A DNA stretch of 64,000 nt from contig JACKDC010000001.1 in assembly GCA_020633725.1 (NCBI GenBank), positions 372,001 to 436,000 of the forward strand, read 5' to 3'. The position numbers and the translations under genes are program-made. Below are positions 15,894 to 26,809 of the stretch, in pieces. The notes below the pieces were generated by a model, which searched no databases, was not told the DNA's origin, and saw only the letters and a program-made list of their open reading frames with translations. Numbering within the stretch: the stretch's first letter is position 1; every line of letters starts with the position of its first letter. The DNA is from Candidatus Latescibacterota bacterium. Its GTDB lineage: Bacteria; Krumholzibacteriota; Krumholzibacteriia; JACNKJ01.

Positions 15894-17996
15894 ATGGCTC
15901 CCTCGCGCGATCCCGGTCTCGGCCTGCTGCGGGTCATCATCGTCGCCGTGGCCCTGGTCTTCGGGCTGCGGCTCTTCGTCCTCCAGATCCTGCAGCACGA
16001 CCACTACCTCTCCCTGGCGAACCGCCAGTGGCAGAAGGAGCTGCCGCTCGCCGCGCCCCGCGGCAACCTCTACGACCGCGGGGGCACGCCGCTCGCGGTG
16101 GGGGTGCTGCAGTACCGCGTGAGCGCTGATCCGCAGGCCTATCGCGAGCGCTCGGCGGAGGGCCGCAAGAAGCTGCTGGCCACCCTGTCCGGCGCGCTGC
16201 GGCTCAGCGAGCGAGAGCTGCGTCGAGCGCTGGGCGCGCGCGGTCGCTACGCGCTGCTGCACGAGGGGCTCACGCTGGACGTGGAGGCCACCGAGGCGCT
16301 GCGCGCCACCGGCGTCGTGCATCTCGAGCAGCGCAGCCGTCGGCTCTATCCCATGGGGCCGCTGGCCGGCCCGCTGCTCGGCTTCGTGAACGCGGAGGAC
16401 CAGGGCGTCTGCGGCCTCGAAGCGGGCCTGCAGGCCGAGCTGGCCGGCACGCCGGGCGTGGAACTCGTGCAGAAGGACGACCGCGGCCGCGTGCTCATCT
16501 CGCCGCTCAACCGGCGGCTGGTGGAGCCGAAACGCGGGCGGGACGTCTACCTGACCCTCGACCACAAGATCCAGGCCATCGTGGACCTCGAACTGGCGCG
16601 CGCCGCGGAGGAGTCGGGCGCGCACGGCGCCGCGGCGGTGGTGCTCGATCCCCACAGCGGCGAGATCCTGGCGCTCTCGAGCTGGCCGGCCGTGGCGGCG
16701 CGCGACGCCGATCGCTACGACCCCGCGCAGTGGAAGCTGCTGCCGGTGCAGGGGCTCTACGAACCCGGGTCGACGCTGAAGGCCGTCACCAGCATCGCCC
16801 TGCTCGAGCGCGGCGACGTGAGCCTGGCCACGCAGATCGACGCCGAGGACGGCAGCGCCGAGATCGACGGCTTCACCGTCCGCGACGACACGCCCCACCC
16901 CGGCTACCTCAGCTTCCGCGAGGCCTTCGCCTTCTCCAGCAACATCTGCTTCGCCAAGCTCTCGCAGCGCCTCAGCCGCGAACAGCTCTTCGGCACGCTG
17001 CAGGACCTCGGCTTCGGCAACAGCACGGGTGTCCTGCTGCCCGGCGAGCTGGAAGGCGTGCTGCGCAAGCCGGCCGAGTGGTCCCGCCGCAGCAAGCTGA
17101 CGCTGGTCTTCGGGCAGGAGCTGAGCGCGACGCCGCTGCAGGTGACCTCCGCCGTGGGCGCGCTCGCCACGGGCGGACTGCTGATGCGGCCGCGCATCCT
17201 GCGGGGCAGCGCCGACCCCGATGGCCGCCATCTGCGCGAGGACGAGCCCGTCCTCCTGCGCCGGGTCTGCCGCCCGGAGACGGCGCGGACGATCCTCCAG
17301 CTCATGGGCGACGTGGTCGAGATGGGCACCGGCACGGCGGCGGCCGTCCCCGGGCTGCGCGTGGGCGGCAAGACGGGCACGGCCCAGAAGTTCGAGGGCG
17401 GGCGCCTCAAGCCCGGCAAGTACCTGGCGAGCTTCGTGGGCGTGGCGCCGCTGGACGCGCCGCGCATCGTGATCGGCATCTTCATCGACGAGCCCGGCTG
17501 GGCCTACTGCCACGGCGGGCAGAGCGCGGCGCCGGCCTTCGCGCACATCGTCGAGAAGCTGGCCGTGGCGACCCCCGAGCTCCTCGCGCCCAGCGCGGGC
17601 GAAGCGCCGGACCCCGGCCGCTTCGCCGGCCGTCCCGTGCCGCGCTTCCTCGAACTCGACCTCGCCGCGGCGGAGGAACTGGCCGGCGAACGCGGCCTGC
17701 AGCTGCGCCTGCGCGGCCACGGCCGCCGCGTGGTGGCCCAGCAGCCGGACCCCGGCTGCGTGCAGCGCCCCGACAGCCCGCTGACCCTCGTGCTCGGCGA
17801 CCCGGAGAAGCCGAGTCCGCTGCCGAAGCTCGTGGGCCTCAGCCTGCGCGAGGCGCGGCGGCTGGCGCTGGAGCGCGGCTATCAGGTGGCGCCGCGCGGC
17901 TGGGGCGTGGTGGTGGAGCAGGGCGCTCCCGATCCGGGGCGCGGCGGCGCGATTCCGCTGCGGCTCGCGCAGCCCGGCGGCGGGAGATCGTCGTGA
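15894..17996 (+). CDS. ftsI: FtsI/PBP3-type peptidoglycan transpeptidase with PASTA domains
   Basis: A 700-residue class B penicillin-binding protein. It has one N-terminal transmembrane helix (LLRVIIVAVALVFGLRLFVL), a dimerisation domain opening with APRGNLYDRGGTPLA, and a transpeptidase domain with the active-site triad STLK (S293, K296), SSN (348-350) and KTG (K493). Two PASTA repeats follow, around residues 580-635 and 643-695. It cross-links septal peptidoglycan in complex with FtsW. Terminal PASTA domains are more typical of Gram-positive or sporulation homologues (SpoVD, PBP2x) than of E. coli FtsI. It overlaps murE by 4 bp. Confidence 0.93.
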   Translation: MAPSRDPGLGLLRVIIVAVALVFGLRLFVLQILQHDHYLSLANRQWQKELPLAAPRGNLYDRGGTPLAVGVLQYRVSADPQAYRERSAEGRKKLLATLSGALRLSERELRRALGARGRYALLHEGLTLDVEATEALRATGVVHLEQRSRRLYPMGPLAGPLLGFVNAEDQGVCGLEAGLQAELAGTPGVELVQKDDRGRVLISPLNRRLVEPKRGRDVYLTLDHKIQAIVDLELARAAEESGAHGAAAVVLDPHSGEILALSSWPAVAARDADRYDPAQWKLLPVQGLYEPGSTLKAVTSIALLERGDVSLATQIDAEDGSAEIDGFTVRDDTPHPGYLSFREAFAFSSNICFAKLSQRLSREQLFGTLQDLGFGNSTGVLLPGELEGVLRKPAEWSRRSKLTLVFGQELSATPLQVTSAVGALATGGLLMRPRILRGSADPDGRHLREDEPVLLRRVCRPETARTILQLMGDVVEMGTGTAAAVPGLRVGGKTGTAQKFEGGRLKPGKYLASFVGVAPLDAPRIVIGIFIDEPGWAYCHGGQSAAPAFAHIVEKLAVATPELLAPSAGEAPDPGRFAGRPVPRFLELDLAAAEELAGERGLQLRLRGHGRRVVAQQPDPGCVQRPDSPLTLVLGDPEKPSPLPKLVGLSLREARRLALERGYQVAPRGWGVVVEQGAPDPGRGGAIPLRLAQPGGGRSS

Positions 17997-19488
17997 ATCC
18001 CGCGGGCGTCACGCAGCCGCCGCCCGTCTCCCTCGCCGCCCTTGCCGCCCTGATCGACGCCGAGGCGGGAGGCTGCGCGCTCGCGGGACGCGACCTGCCC
18101 GTCGCCGCGCTCGCCATCGACAGCCGCCGGGTCACGCCCGGCGCGCTCTTCGCCGCGCTGCCCGGCGCCGCCGCCGACGGCCGCGCGTTCATCCCCCAGG
18201 CCCTGGCCGCCGGTGCGGTGGCGCTGCTGCTGCCGGCGGGAGCCGCGCCCCCCCCCGACGTTCCCGCGCTGCTCTGCGCAGCGCCGCGCCGCGCCGCGGG
18301 GCGGGTGGCGCAGCGACTCGCGGGCGACCCTGCCGCGCGCCTCGCGCTGCTCGGCGTGACCGGCACCAACGGCAAGAGCAGCTGCGTGCTGCTGCTGCAG
18401 GCGCTGATGGGCGGCGCGCCGCGCTGGGGCGCGCTGGGCACGCTGCGCTTCGACACGGGCGGCGCCGTGCATCCGAGCACGCACACGACGCCGGATCCCG
18501 TCAGCCTGGCGGCGCTGCTCGGCGAGAGCGTCGACCGGGGACAGGCCGGCGTCGCGATGGAGGTGAGCAGCCACGCCCTCGACCAGGAGCGCGTGGCCGG
18601 CCTGGCCTTCGCCGGCGTTCTGTTCACGAATCTCAGCCGCGACCATCTCGACTATCACGGCGACATGGCGCGCTACCTCGACGCCAAGCGCCGCCTGCTC
18701 GGCCTGCGCCGTCCGGGCGCGACCGCGCTGGTCAACGCGGACGACCCCGCCTTCGCCCCCTGGGCGAACGGGCGGGACGTCCTCGGCGTCGGCCGCGCGC
18801 CGGGAGCGGCGTACCGCGTGCGCGACGTGGAGCTGGGCGCCGCGGGCAGCCGCTTCCGTCTGGACTGGCAGGGCGGCTCGCTGGCGGTGACGAGCCCACT
18901 CACCGGCGACTTCAACGTGAGCAACGCCGCCGGCGCGCTGGCGCTGGCCCTCGCTCTGGGGGAAGCGCCCGCCGCGCTCGCCGCGCGGCTGGCCGCCTTC
19001 GACGGCGTGCCCGGCCGCATGCAGCGGGTGCCGCTGGCCGAGGGGCCGCTCGCCATCGTCGACTACGCCCACAGCCCCGACGCCGTGGAGCGCGTGCTGG
19101 CGGCCTGCCGGCCGCTCTGCGCCGGGCGCCTGGTGGTGGTGCTCGGCGCCGGCGGGGATAGAGACCGCGGCAAGCGTCCCCTCATGGCGCGGGCGGCGCA
19201 GGCCGGGGCGGATGTGGTGGTGCTCACCAGCGACAATCCCCGCAGCGAGGATCCCGCGGCGATTCTCGCCGAGATGGAAACAGGATTGGACCGTTCGCGC
19301 GGAAGCTGGCACAAAGAGGTGGACCGGGCCCGGGCGATCCGCCTCGCGCTGGACGGCGCCGCGCCGGACGACCTGGTGGCCGTGCTGGGCAAGGGCCACG
19401 AGCGCACGCAGGAGATCGCGGGCGAGCGCTTGCCCTTCGACGACGTGGACGTCCTGCGGCGGGCCTGGGCCGCGCTGAACGGAGAGCG

Positions 19489-19492
<4 letters not shown>
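17993..19492 (+). CDS. murE: MurE, UDP-MurNAc-L-Ala-D-Glu:meso-diaminopimelate ligase
   Basis: A 499-residue Mur ligase starting at GTG 17993, overlapping the ftsI stop, with GGGAG just upstream. It contains the ATP-binding GVTGTNGKSS, the HTTPDP substrate loop, DYAHSPDAVERVL and, decisive for specificity, SDNPRSEDP: the DNPR motif marks meso-diaminopimelate rather than lysine as the third amino acid of the stem peptide. The enzyme acts in the cytoplasm. The start further upstream in the same frame would run inside ftsI and is rejected. The ATGA overlap couples it to murF. Confidence 0.96.
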
Positions 19493-20907
<1,415 letters not shown>

Positions 20908-21996
20908 ATGCTCTATCACCTGCACTACCTGCTGCTGGACTGGTTCAGCGGATTCAACGTCTTCCGCTACATCACGTTTCGCAGCGCCTACGCGCTGGTG
21001 ACGGCCCTCGTGATCAGCTTCTTCATGGGGCCCTGGGTCATCCGCCGGCTGCGCCGCATGCAGCTGGGCGAGAGGATTCGCGCCGAGCTGCCCGACAGCC
21101 ATCAGGCCAAGGCGGGCACGCCCACCATGGGCGGGCTCCTGATCCTCGCGAGCATCCTCATCCCCACGCTGCTCTGGGCGGACCTCACGAACCGCTACGT
21201 GCAGCTGGTGATCGCCGTCACCGTGGGCACGGGTCTGCTGGGCTTCACGGACGACTATCTGAAGGTCGTCAAGAAGCAGAGCAAGGGCCTGGTCGGGCGC
21301 TACAAGCTCGTGGGGCAGGTGGGCCTCGGTCTCGCGCTCGGCCTCTTCCTCTACTTCCAGCCGCTGGATCCCCAGGGCGGCGGCGTGACGATGGAGCTGC
21401 CCTTCTTCAAGGGGATGCTGCTCAACCTGGGGCTCTTCTACATCCCGGTGGTGGTGCTGGTGCTGACGGGCACCAGCAACGCCGTGAACCTGACCGACGG
21501 TCTCGACGGCCTCGCCATCGGCGTGGTGAGCATCATCTTCGTGGCCTTCACGGGGCTCGTCTACGTGAGCGGCCACCGGGTGTTCAGCGAGTACCTGAAC
21601 ATCGTCTACCTGCCCGGCGCCGGCGAGCTCACGGTCTACTGCGCGGCGGTGGTGGGGGCGAGCCTCGGCTTCCTCTGGTTCAACACGCATCCGGCGGAGA
21701 TCATCATGGGCGACACGGGCTCGCTGGCCCTGGGCGGCGCGCTGGGCACGGTGGCGATCCTGATCAAGAAGGAGCTGCTGCTGGTGATCCTGGGCGGCGT
21801 GCTCGTGATGGAGGCCGCCAGCGTGATCCTCCAGGTCTGGAGCTTCAAGCGCCGCGGCAAGCGCATCTTCAAGATGGCGCCGCTGCATCACCACTTCGAA
21901 TTGCAGGGCTGGGCGGAATCCAAGGTCGTGGTGCGCTTCTGGATCCTCGCCGTGCTCCTGGTCATGGTCGGCCTCAGCACCCTGAAGCTGCGATGA
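20908..21996 (+). CDS. mraY: MraY, phospho-MurNAc-pentapeptide translocase
   Basis: A 362-residue integral membrane enzyme with ten predicted helices that transfers phospho-MurNAc-pentapeptide to undecaprenyl phosphate, giving lipid I. Seen: HQAKAGTPTMGGLL, LGFTDDYLKV with the Mg-binding Asp pair, NAVNLTDGLDGLA, IMGDTGSLALGG and HHHFELQGW near the C-terminus. All are conserved active-site elements. The ATG begins immediately after the murF stop and the stop overlaps murD. Confidence 0.97.
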   Translation: MLYHLHYLLLDWFSGFNVFRYITFRSAYALVTALVISFFMGPWVIRRLRRMQLGERIRAELPDSHQAKAGTPTMGGLLILASILIPTLLWADLTNRYVQLVIAVTVGTGLLGFTDDYLKVVKKQSKGLVGRYKLVGQVGLGLALGLFLYFQPLDPQGGGVTMELPFFKGMLLNLGLFYIPVVVLVLTGTSNAVNLTDGLDGLAIGVVSIIFVAFTGLVYVSGHRVFSEYLNIVYLPGAGELTVYCAAVVGASLGFLWFNTHPAEIIMGDTGSLALGGALGTVAILIKKELLLVILGGVLVMEAASVILQVWSFKRRGKRIFKMAPLHHHFELQGWAESKVVVRFWILAVLLVMVGLSTLKLR

Positions 21997-23321
21997 CGTC
22001 CATGGGCGGCATCACGCTGGTGCTCGGCGCGGGGGCGAGCGGACTCGCCGCGGCGCGCCTGCTGGCGCACGCCGGCGAGCGCGTGCGCCTCGCTGACGAG
22101 AAGTCGCTCCCCGCGCTGCCGGAGGCGCTCGGCGCCGTCGACTGCCGCGTGGGCGCCTTCGACGCCGCCTGGCTCGAGGGCGTGACCCGCGTCGTCGTGA
22201 GTCCGGGCGTGCCGCCCACGAGCGCGGCCCATCGCGCCTGCGCGGAGCGCGGCCTGCCGATCAGCGGTGAGTTGGAAGAGGCCTTCGGCCGCTGCGCGGC
22301 GCCGGTGCTGGCCGTCACCGGCAGCAACGGCAAGAGCACGGTGACGAGCCTCGCGGCCCACCTCCTCCAGGCCCAGGGGCGCCGCGCGCCCGCGGGCGGC
22401 AACCTGGGCCGTCCGCTCTCGGACCTGCTGCTCGACGCGCCCGACGCCGACTGCTACGTGGTGGAGGTCAGCAGCTTCCAGGCGGAGACCTTCCGCCGCT
22501 TCCGTCCGCGCGCGGCCACGCTGCTCAACCTGAGCCCCGACCACCTGGACCGCTACGGCCGACTCGAGGACTACTACGCCGCCAAGCTGCGCACCTTCGC
22601 CGCCATGACGGCCGAGGACTGGCTCGCCCTCGGCGACGACCCCGCGGCCGGCGCGCATCTGGCGGACTGCCCCGCGCGCCGCCTTGCCGCCAGCCCCACG
22701 CGCCCTCTCGTGGCCGACGGCGCGGGTCTGGTGAGTGGCGCCCTCGCCATCCGCTGGGACGGCCGCGAGCACCGCCTGCTCCCCGCCGACGATCTGCCGC
22801 TGCCCGGCCGCCACAACCTGGCCAACGCGCTCGCCGCGCTGGCCCTGGTGCTGCCCTTCGGCGCCGACGCGGGCGCGCTGGCCGAGGGACTGCGCAGCTT
22901 CCGTGGCCTCGCGCACCGCATGGAGGACGTCGGGATGCTCGGCGCGCTCCGCTGCTACAACGACTCCAAGGCCACGAACGTGGAGGCGGCGCTGGCCGGC
23001 GTGAGCGGCCTCAGCGCGCCCGTGCTGCTCATCGCCGGCGGTCGCGACAAGGGCGGCGACTTCGACGCCCTCGCCGCCGGCCTGCCCGGCGTGCGCCTCG
23101 CCTACGGTATCGGCGAGGCCGGCGACAAGGTCGCGCGCGCCTTCGGCGAGCGTGGACGCGAACTGGGCGACCTCGCCGCGGCGGTGGAGGCCGCGCGGCG
23201 CGACGGGCGTCCGGGCGAGCTGCTCGTGCTCTCGCCTGCCTGCGCGAGCTACGATCAGTACCGGAACTTCGAGGAGCGCGGCGAGCACTTCCGCCGCCTG
23301 GTGGCGGAGGCGAGCGCGTGA
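21993..23321 (+). CDS. murD: MurD, UDP-MurNAc-L-Ala:D-Glu ligase
   Basis: A 442-residue Mur ligase. The N-terminal Rossmann part reads LVLGAGASGLAAARLL, then VVVSPGVPP. The ATP site is AVTGSNGKSTVTSL; NLSPDHLDRYG, CYNDSKATNVEAA and LIAGGRDKGGDF are MurD-specific. It adds D-Glu to UDP-MurNAc-L-Ala. ATG 21993 overlaps the mraY stop and the stop overlaps ftsW, so it is in the coupled core of the cluster. A longer frame upstream runs antisense-like through murF/mraY and is not used. Confidence 0.96.
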   Translation: MTSMGGITLVLGAGASGLAAARLLAHAGERVRLADEKSLPALPEALGAVDCRVGAFDAAWLEGVTRVVVSPGVPPTSAAHRACAERGLPISGELEEAFGRCAAPVLAVTGSNGKSTVTSLAAHLLQAQGRRAPAGGNLGRPLSDLLLDAPDADCYVVEVSSFQAETFRRFRPRAATLLNLSPDHLDRYGRLEDYYAAKLRTFAAMTAEDWLALGDDPAAGAHLADCPARRLAASPTRPLVADGAGLVSGALAIRWDGREHRLLPADDLPLPGRHNLANALAALALVLPFGADAGALAEGLRSFRGLAHRMEDVGMLGALRCYNDSKATNVEAALAGVSGLSAPVLLIAGGRDKGGDFDALAAGLPGVRLAYGIGEAGDKVARAFGERGRELGDLAAAVEAARRDGRPGELLVLSPACASYDQYRNFEERGEHFRRLVAEASA

Positions 23322-24538
23322 GGAGCCTGCGCGGCCTGGACCGTCCCCTGCTGGGTCTCATCCTGCTGGTGCTGCTGGCGGGACTGATCGTGCTCTACGC
23401 GGCCAGCGCCAAGGTGGCCGCGGGCGCGCAGGGCGCGAGTGGCCACCTGCTGCTGCGCCGCCTCGTGCAGATCGCGTTGGGCCTCGCCTTCCTCGGCGTG
23501 GCGGCGTTGGCCGATCCGCGCTGGATCCGTCGCGCGGCCTTCCCCGCCGCCGTGGCGAGCGCCGCGCTGCTGCTCTGGGTGCTGGGCGCGCCCATGATCA
23601 AGGGCACGCGCGGCTGGATCTTCGTCGGCGGTTTCACCATTCAGCCCGTGGACGCGGCCCGCGTCGGCCTGCTGGTCTTCATGGCCGATCGCCTGGCGCT
23701 CCGCGAGGCGATGTCCGGCTGGCGACGCTTCCTGCCCGCGGCGATCGCGCTGGCCGCCGGCGTCCTGCTGGTGGCGCTGCAGCCGGACTTCGGCTCGGCG
23801 CTGGCGCTCGGCCTCAGCGGCGCCTGCGTGCTCATCGCGGCGCGGCCGCCCTGGCGCTGGCTCGCGCTGGCCGTGCTGGCCGGTGTGCTGATGGTCGGCG
23901 CGCTCTACCTGGGCAGCGACCGCATCCGCCAGCGCGTGGACCTGACGCTGCACTTCGACGCGTCGGAGAACTCCGCCGAGAACTACCAGCTGCGGCAGTC
24001 GCTGATCGGCATCGGCGCGGGCGGCGGCTTCGGACAGGGGGCCGGACGCAACCGCCAGCGCATCTTCCTGCCGGACCACCACACGGACTTCATCTTCGCC
24101 ATCGTCGGCGAGGAGTACGGCTTCTTCGGGGCGAGCGTGCTGCTCGCGCTGCTCGCCGCGCTCAGCCTGCGCGTGCTGGGCATCGCCGGCCGGCAGGCGG
24201 ACCCCTTCGCGCGCTACCTGGCCGCGGGCGTGGGGGGCATGCTCTTCGTCTACACGGCGATGAACGTGGCCGTCACCCTCGGGCTCTTTCCGCTCACCGG
24301 GGTGCCCCTGCCCTTCGTGAGCCATGGCGGCAGCGCGCTGGTGATGCACCTGCTCGCGCTGGGCCTGGTGCTGTCGGTGAGCCGCGCCGAAGCGGGACGA
24401 CCCGTGCAGGCCGCGCGCCGCAGCCTCATCCCGCGGCGGCGTCGCCTGGAGCCCGTGGCCGAGGACCTCTTCAGCCGCGCCGGACGGCGTGGCGCCGAGC
24501 CGCCGCTCAAGCGCGCGCGCCGCGCGGCGGGGCGCTGA
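23318..24538 (+). CDS. ftsW: FtsW, SEDS-family septal peptidoglycan polymerase
   Basis: A 406-residue SEDS glycosyltransferase with about ten membrane helices. Seen: IVLYAASAKVA, PMIKGTRGWIFVGGFTIQP, LQPDFGSALALG, NYQLRQSLIGIGAGGGFGQG and PDHHTDFIFAIVGEEYGFFG, which contains the catalytic-loop Asp of SEDS polymerases, plus VPLPFVSHGGSAL. It polymerises lipid II at the septum together with FtsI encoded upstream. The C-terminal tail (about 40 residues) is strongly basic. GTG 23318 overlaps the murD stop; TGATG overlaps murG. Confidence 0.93.
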   Translation: MRSLRGLDRPLLGLILLVLLAGLIVLYAASAKVAAGAQGASGHLLLRRLVQIALGLAFLGVAALADPRWIRRAAFPAAVASAALLLWVLGAPMIKGTRGWIFVGGFTIQPVDAARVGLLVFMADRLALREAMSGWRRFLPAAIALAAGVLLVALQPDFGSALALGLSGACVLIAARPPWRWLALAVLAGVLMVGALYLGSDRIRQRVDLTLHFDASENSAENYQLRQSLIGIGAGGGFGQGAGRNRQRIFLPDHHTDFIFAIVGEEYGFFGASVLLALLAALSLRVLGIAGRQADPFARYLAAGVGGMLFVYTAMNVAVTLGLFPLTGVPLPFVSHGGSALVMHLLALGLVLSVSRAEAGRPVQAARRSLIPRRRRLEPVAEDLFSRAGRRGAEPPLKRARRAAGR

Positions 24539-25626
24539 TGCGCCGCCTGCTCGTCACCGGCGGCGGGACGGGGGGGCACATCTACCCGGCGCTGGCGGTG
24601 GCGCGGGCCTTCCTCGCGGGCGGCGCAGGCCGCCGCGTGCGCTTCGTGGGCTCGCGGCGGGGCCTCGAGGCGCAGCTGGTGCCGGCCGCGGACGTCCCCT
24701 TCAGCGCGCTGCCGATTCACGGCTGGCGGGGCAAGGGCCCGCTCCAGCGGCTGCGCTTTCTCGCGGAGCTCGGCGTGGCGCTGCTCGGCGCGCTGGGGAT
24801 CCTGCTGCGCGAGCGGCCCGGGGCCGTCTTCGCCACGGGCAGTTTCGCGAGCCTGCCGGTGCTGCTGGCCGCGCGGCTCGCGCGGCGGCCGATCTTCCTG
24901 CAGGAACAGAACAGCGTGCCGGGGCGGGTGATCCGCCTCTTCGCGGGGCGTGCGCGCGCGGTGTTCATCGCCTACGAAGAGGCGGCGCAGCAGCTGCCCG
25001 CGCGGGCGCGCACGCTGCTGACGGGCAATCCGCTGCGGGAGGAGTTCGTCGGGCTGCGGCGCCTGCCTCGCGCCGCGGATGCGCCGCGGCGCCTGCTCGT
25101 CTTCGGCGGCAGCCGCGGGGCGCACAGCCTCAACGCGGCCACGGCCGAGGCGCTGCCGCTGCTCGCGCGCGAGTTCGCGCTCGAGGCCGTGCTGCAGACC
25201 GGGCCCGCCGAGCACGCTGCCGTGGCCGCGGCGCTGGCGCCGCTGGCGCCCGCCGTCACCGTGGCCGCCTACCTCGATGACATGCCCGCCCGCCTCGCCG
25301 CCGCCGACTGGGTGCTCTGCCGCGCGGGGGCAATGACCCTCGCCGAACTCACGGCGCTGGGACTGCCCGCCGTGCTCGTGCCCTTCCCGCACGCGGTGGA
25401 CGACCACCAGACGGCCAACGCCCAGGCCCTCGTGGACGCAGGCGCCGCCGTGCTCATCCCCGATGCGGAACTCACCGGCGCGCGCCTCGCCGAGACCCTC
25501 GCCGGGCTCTGGCGCGCGCCGGGCCGCGAAGCCGCCATGGCCGCCGCGAGCCGCGCGCTGGGCCGGCCCGAGGCCACGGCGGCGATCCTGGAGGCGATCC
25601 AGAAAAGCCTTGCGTTGTGCCGCTGA
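24538..25626 (+). CDS. murG: MurG, lipid II-forming GlcNAc transferase, 3' end altered by an insertion sequence
   Basis: A 362-residue GT-B enzyme that adds GlcNAc to lipid I. Seen: VTGGGTGGHIYPALA, FLQEQNSVPGR, FGGSRGAHSLN, CRAGAMTLAEL and PHAVDDHQTANA. An insertion sequence begins at 25613, so the last codons (ALCR and the TGA at 25624-25626) come from its terminal inverted repeat. Joining the flanks across the target duplication predicts the original end as KSLVGPGGG followed by TGA at 26859. The loss is a handful of terminal residues beyond the fold, so activity is expected to survive. Confidence 0.95.
   Translation: MRRLLVTGGGTGGHIYPALAVARAFLAGGAGRRVRFVGSRRGLEAQLVPAADVPFSALPIHGWRGKGPLQRLRFLAELGVALLGALGILLRERPGAVFATGSFASLPVLLAARLARRPIFLQEQNSVPGRVIRLFAGRARAVFIAYEEAAQQLPARARTLLTGNPLREEFVGLRRLPRAADAPRRLLVFGGSRGAHSLNAATAEALPLLAREFALEAVLQTGPAEHAAVAAALAPLAPAVTVAAYLDDMPARLAAADWVLCRAGAMTLAELTALGLPAVLVPFPHAVDDHQTANAQALVDAGAAVLIPDAELTGARLAETLAGLWRAPGREAAMAAASRALGRPEATAAILEAIQKSLALCR
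25603..25612 (+). repeat. Target site duplication, left copy
   Basis: AAAAGCCTTG, inside the murG coding frame; the identical copy lies at 26832-26841 after the element. Confidence 0.9.
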
Positions 25627-25635
25627 TGTTGTACC
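25614..25635 (+). repeat. Left terminal inverted repeat of the insertion sequence
   Basis: Pairs with 26810-26831 at 20 of 22 positions. The mismatch at 25624 makes the TGA that now ends murG. Confidence 0.9.
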
Positions 25636-25660
25636 TGGCCCGGGTCCTGCCGGGGCCAGG
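25634..25660 (+). promoter_or_regulatory. Hairpin just before the transposase start codon
   Basis: CCTGGCCC (25634-25641) pairs with GGGCCAGG (25653-25660) around an 11-nt loop, ending two bases before the ATG at 25663. It would cover the ribosome-binding region and could limit transposase made by read-through from the dcw operon, a known safeguard in other elements. This role is inferred. Confidence 0.45.
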
Positions 25661-25662
25661 CC

Positions 25663-26769
25663 ATGAACAAGCCCACGATTCTCAGCCAGAGCTGGCGGCC
25701 GCCCTTCTGCCCCAATCCCAACTGCAAGTACCACCGGATCTTGGACGGCCGCTGGCCCTTCAAACGCCAGGGCGTCTACTACCGGGCCGTCAAGCCGCAC
25801 TGCATCCAGCGTTTCCAGTGCACCGACTGCAAGCGCTCCTTCAGTACCCAGACCTTCTCGACCAGCTACTGGCTCAAGCGGCCGGACGTCCTGCCCAGGC
25901 TCTTCATGAAGACCGTCGGCGGCATGGCCAATCGGCAGATCGCCCGGGATCTGGGTGTGGCGCCGAGTACCGTGGATCGCCAGCTGGCTCGATTGGGGAG
26001 GCACTGCCTGCTCTACCAAACCAGGCTCCTCGAGCGCTGTAGACCGCGGGGAGCCGTTGTAGTCGACGGCTTCGAGACCTTCGAGTACAGCCAGTACTTC
26101 CCCTTCCACCACAACCTGGCCGTCGAGGCCGAGAGCAGCTTCACCTTCGGCTTCACCGACAGCCCGCTCCGCCGAAAGGGTCGAATGCGCTCGGATCAGA
26201 AGAAGCGCCGCGCGGAACTCGAGGAGCGCTGGGGAAGACCCGACCGGAAGGCCGTGGAGAAGGGCGTTCGCGAGCTGCTGCGGATCGTCTGCCGGGGTTT
26301 GGATCGGCTGGAACTCCGCAGCGACGACCACCCGGCCTACCCGCGGGCCATGCGGCCGCTGAACATCAAGTTCAAGCACCACATCACGCCCTCGACGGCG
26401 CGCCGGGACGCCGACAACGACCTCTTCGAGGTGAACCTGCTGGACCTGCTGATCCGTCACAGCAGCGCGAACCACCGGCGGGAGACGATCGCCTGGTCAA
26501 AGCGGCGGAACGCGTCGGCGCTCAGGCTTTGGGTCCTGGTGGTCTGGCGGAATTGCGTGAAGCGTCGGCACGAGAAGGGGCCTCCCGTGAGCCCGGCGAT
26601 GCTGAAGGGGCTGACCGACCGTTTGCTGCGTGTGCCGGAGATCCTATCGGAGCGGTTGTTCAGGACCCGGATCGAGCTGCCGGCGAGTTGGGCAACGACC
26701 TACGCCGGCGAGGACGAGACACCGGCGCTGGGCGTCAATCGGCGGCACTCGCTTGCGTACGCGGCCTAG
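25663..26769 (+). CDS. Transposase (zinc ribbon, HTH, DDE)
   Basis: A 368-residue transposase. An N-terminal zinc ribbon has C16-x4-C21 and C53-x2-C56 (FCPNPNC and FQCTDCK). A helix-turn-helix lies around residues 84-105 (ANRQIARDLGVAPSTVDRQL). The catalytic triad is probably D135 (VVVDGFETF), D221 or D222 (LRSDDHPAY) and E274 (HRRETIAWSKRRN). No stop or frameshift interrupts it, so it may be active. Codon third positions look less GC-rich than the flanking mur genes, consistent with acquisition. No strong ribosome-binding site is evident and a hairpin abuts the ATG. Confidence 0.9.
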   Translation: MNKPTILSQSWRPPFCPNPNCKYHRILDGRWPFKRQGVYYRAVKPHCIQRFQCTDCKRSFSTQTFSTSYWLKRPDVLPRLFMKTVGGMANRQIARDLGVAPSTVDRQLARLGRHCLLYQTRLLERCRPRGAVVVDGFETFEYSQYFPFHHNLAVEAESSFTFGFTDSPLRRKGRMRSDQKKRRAELEERWGRPDRKAVEKGVRELLRIVCRGLDRLELRSDDHPAYPRAMRPLNIKFKHHITPSTARRDADNDLFEVNLLDLLIRHSSANHRRETIAWSKRRNASALRLWVLVVWRNCVKRRHEKGPPVSPAMLKGLTDRLLRVPEILSERLFRTRIELPASWATTYAGEDETPALGVNRRHSLAYAA

Positions 26770-26809
26770 CGCCGAGCGGGCGATAGCGAGGAGGCATGCG
26801 CTGTCCCGC

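Noticed and set aside
16730..17992. Upstream extension of murE into ftsI
   Set aside because: The sequence before GTG 17993 is a shadow of ftsI; a GGGAG site and the family start both support 17993.
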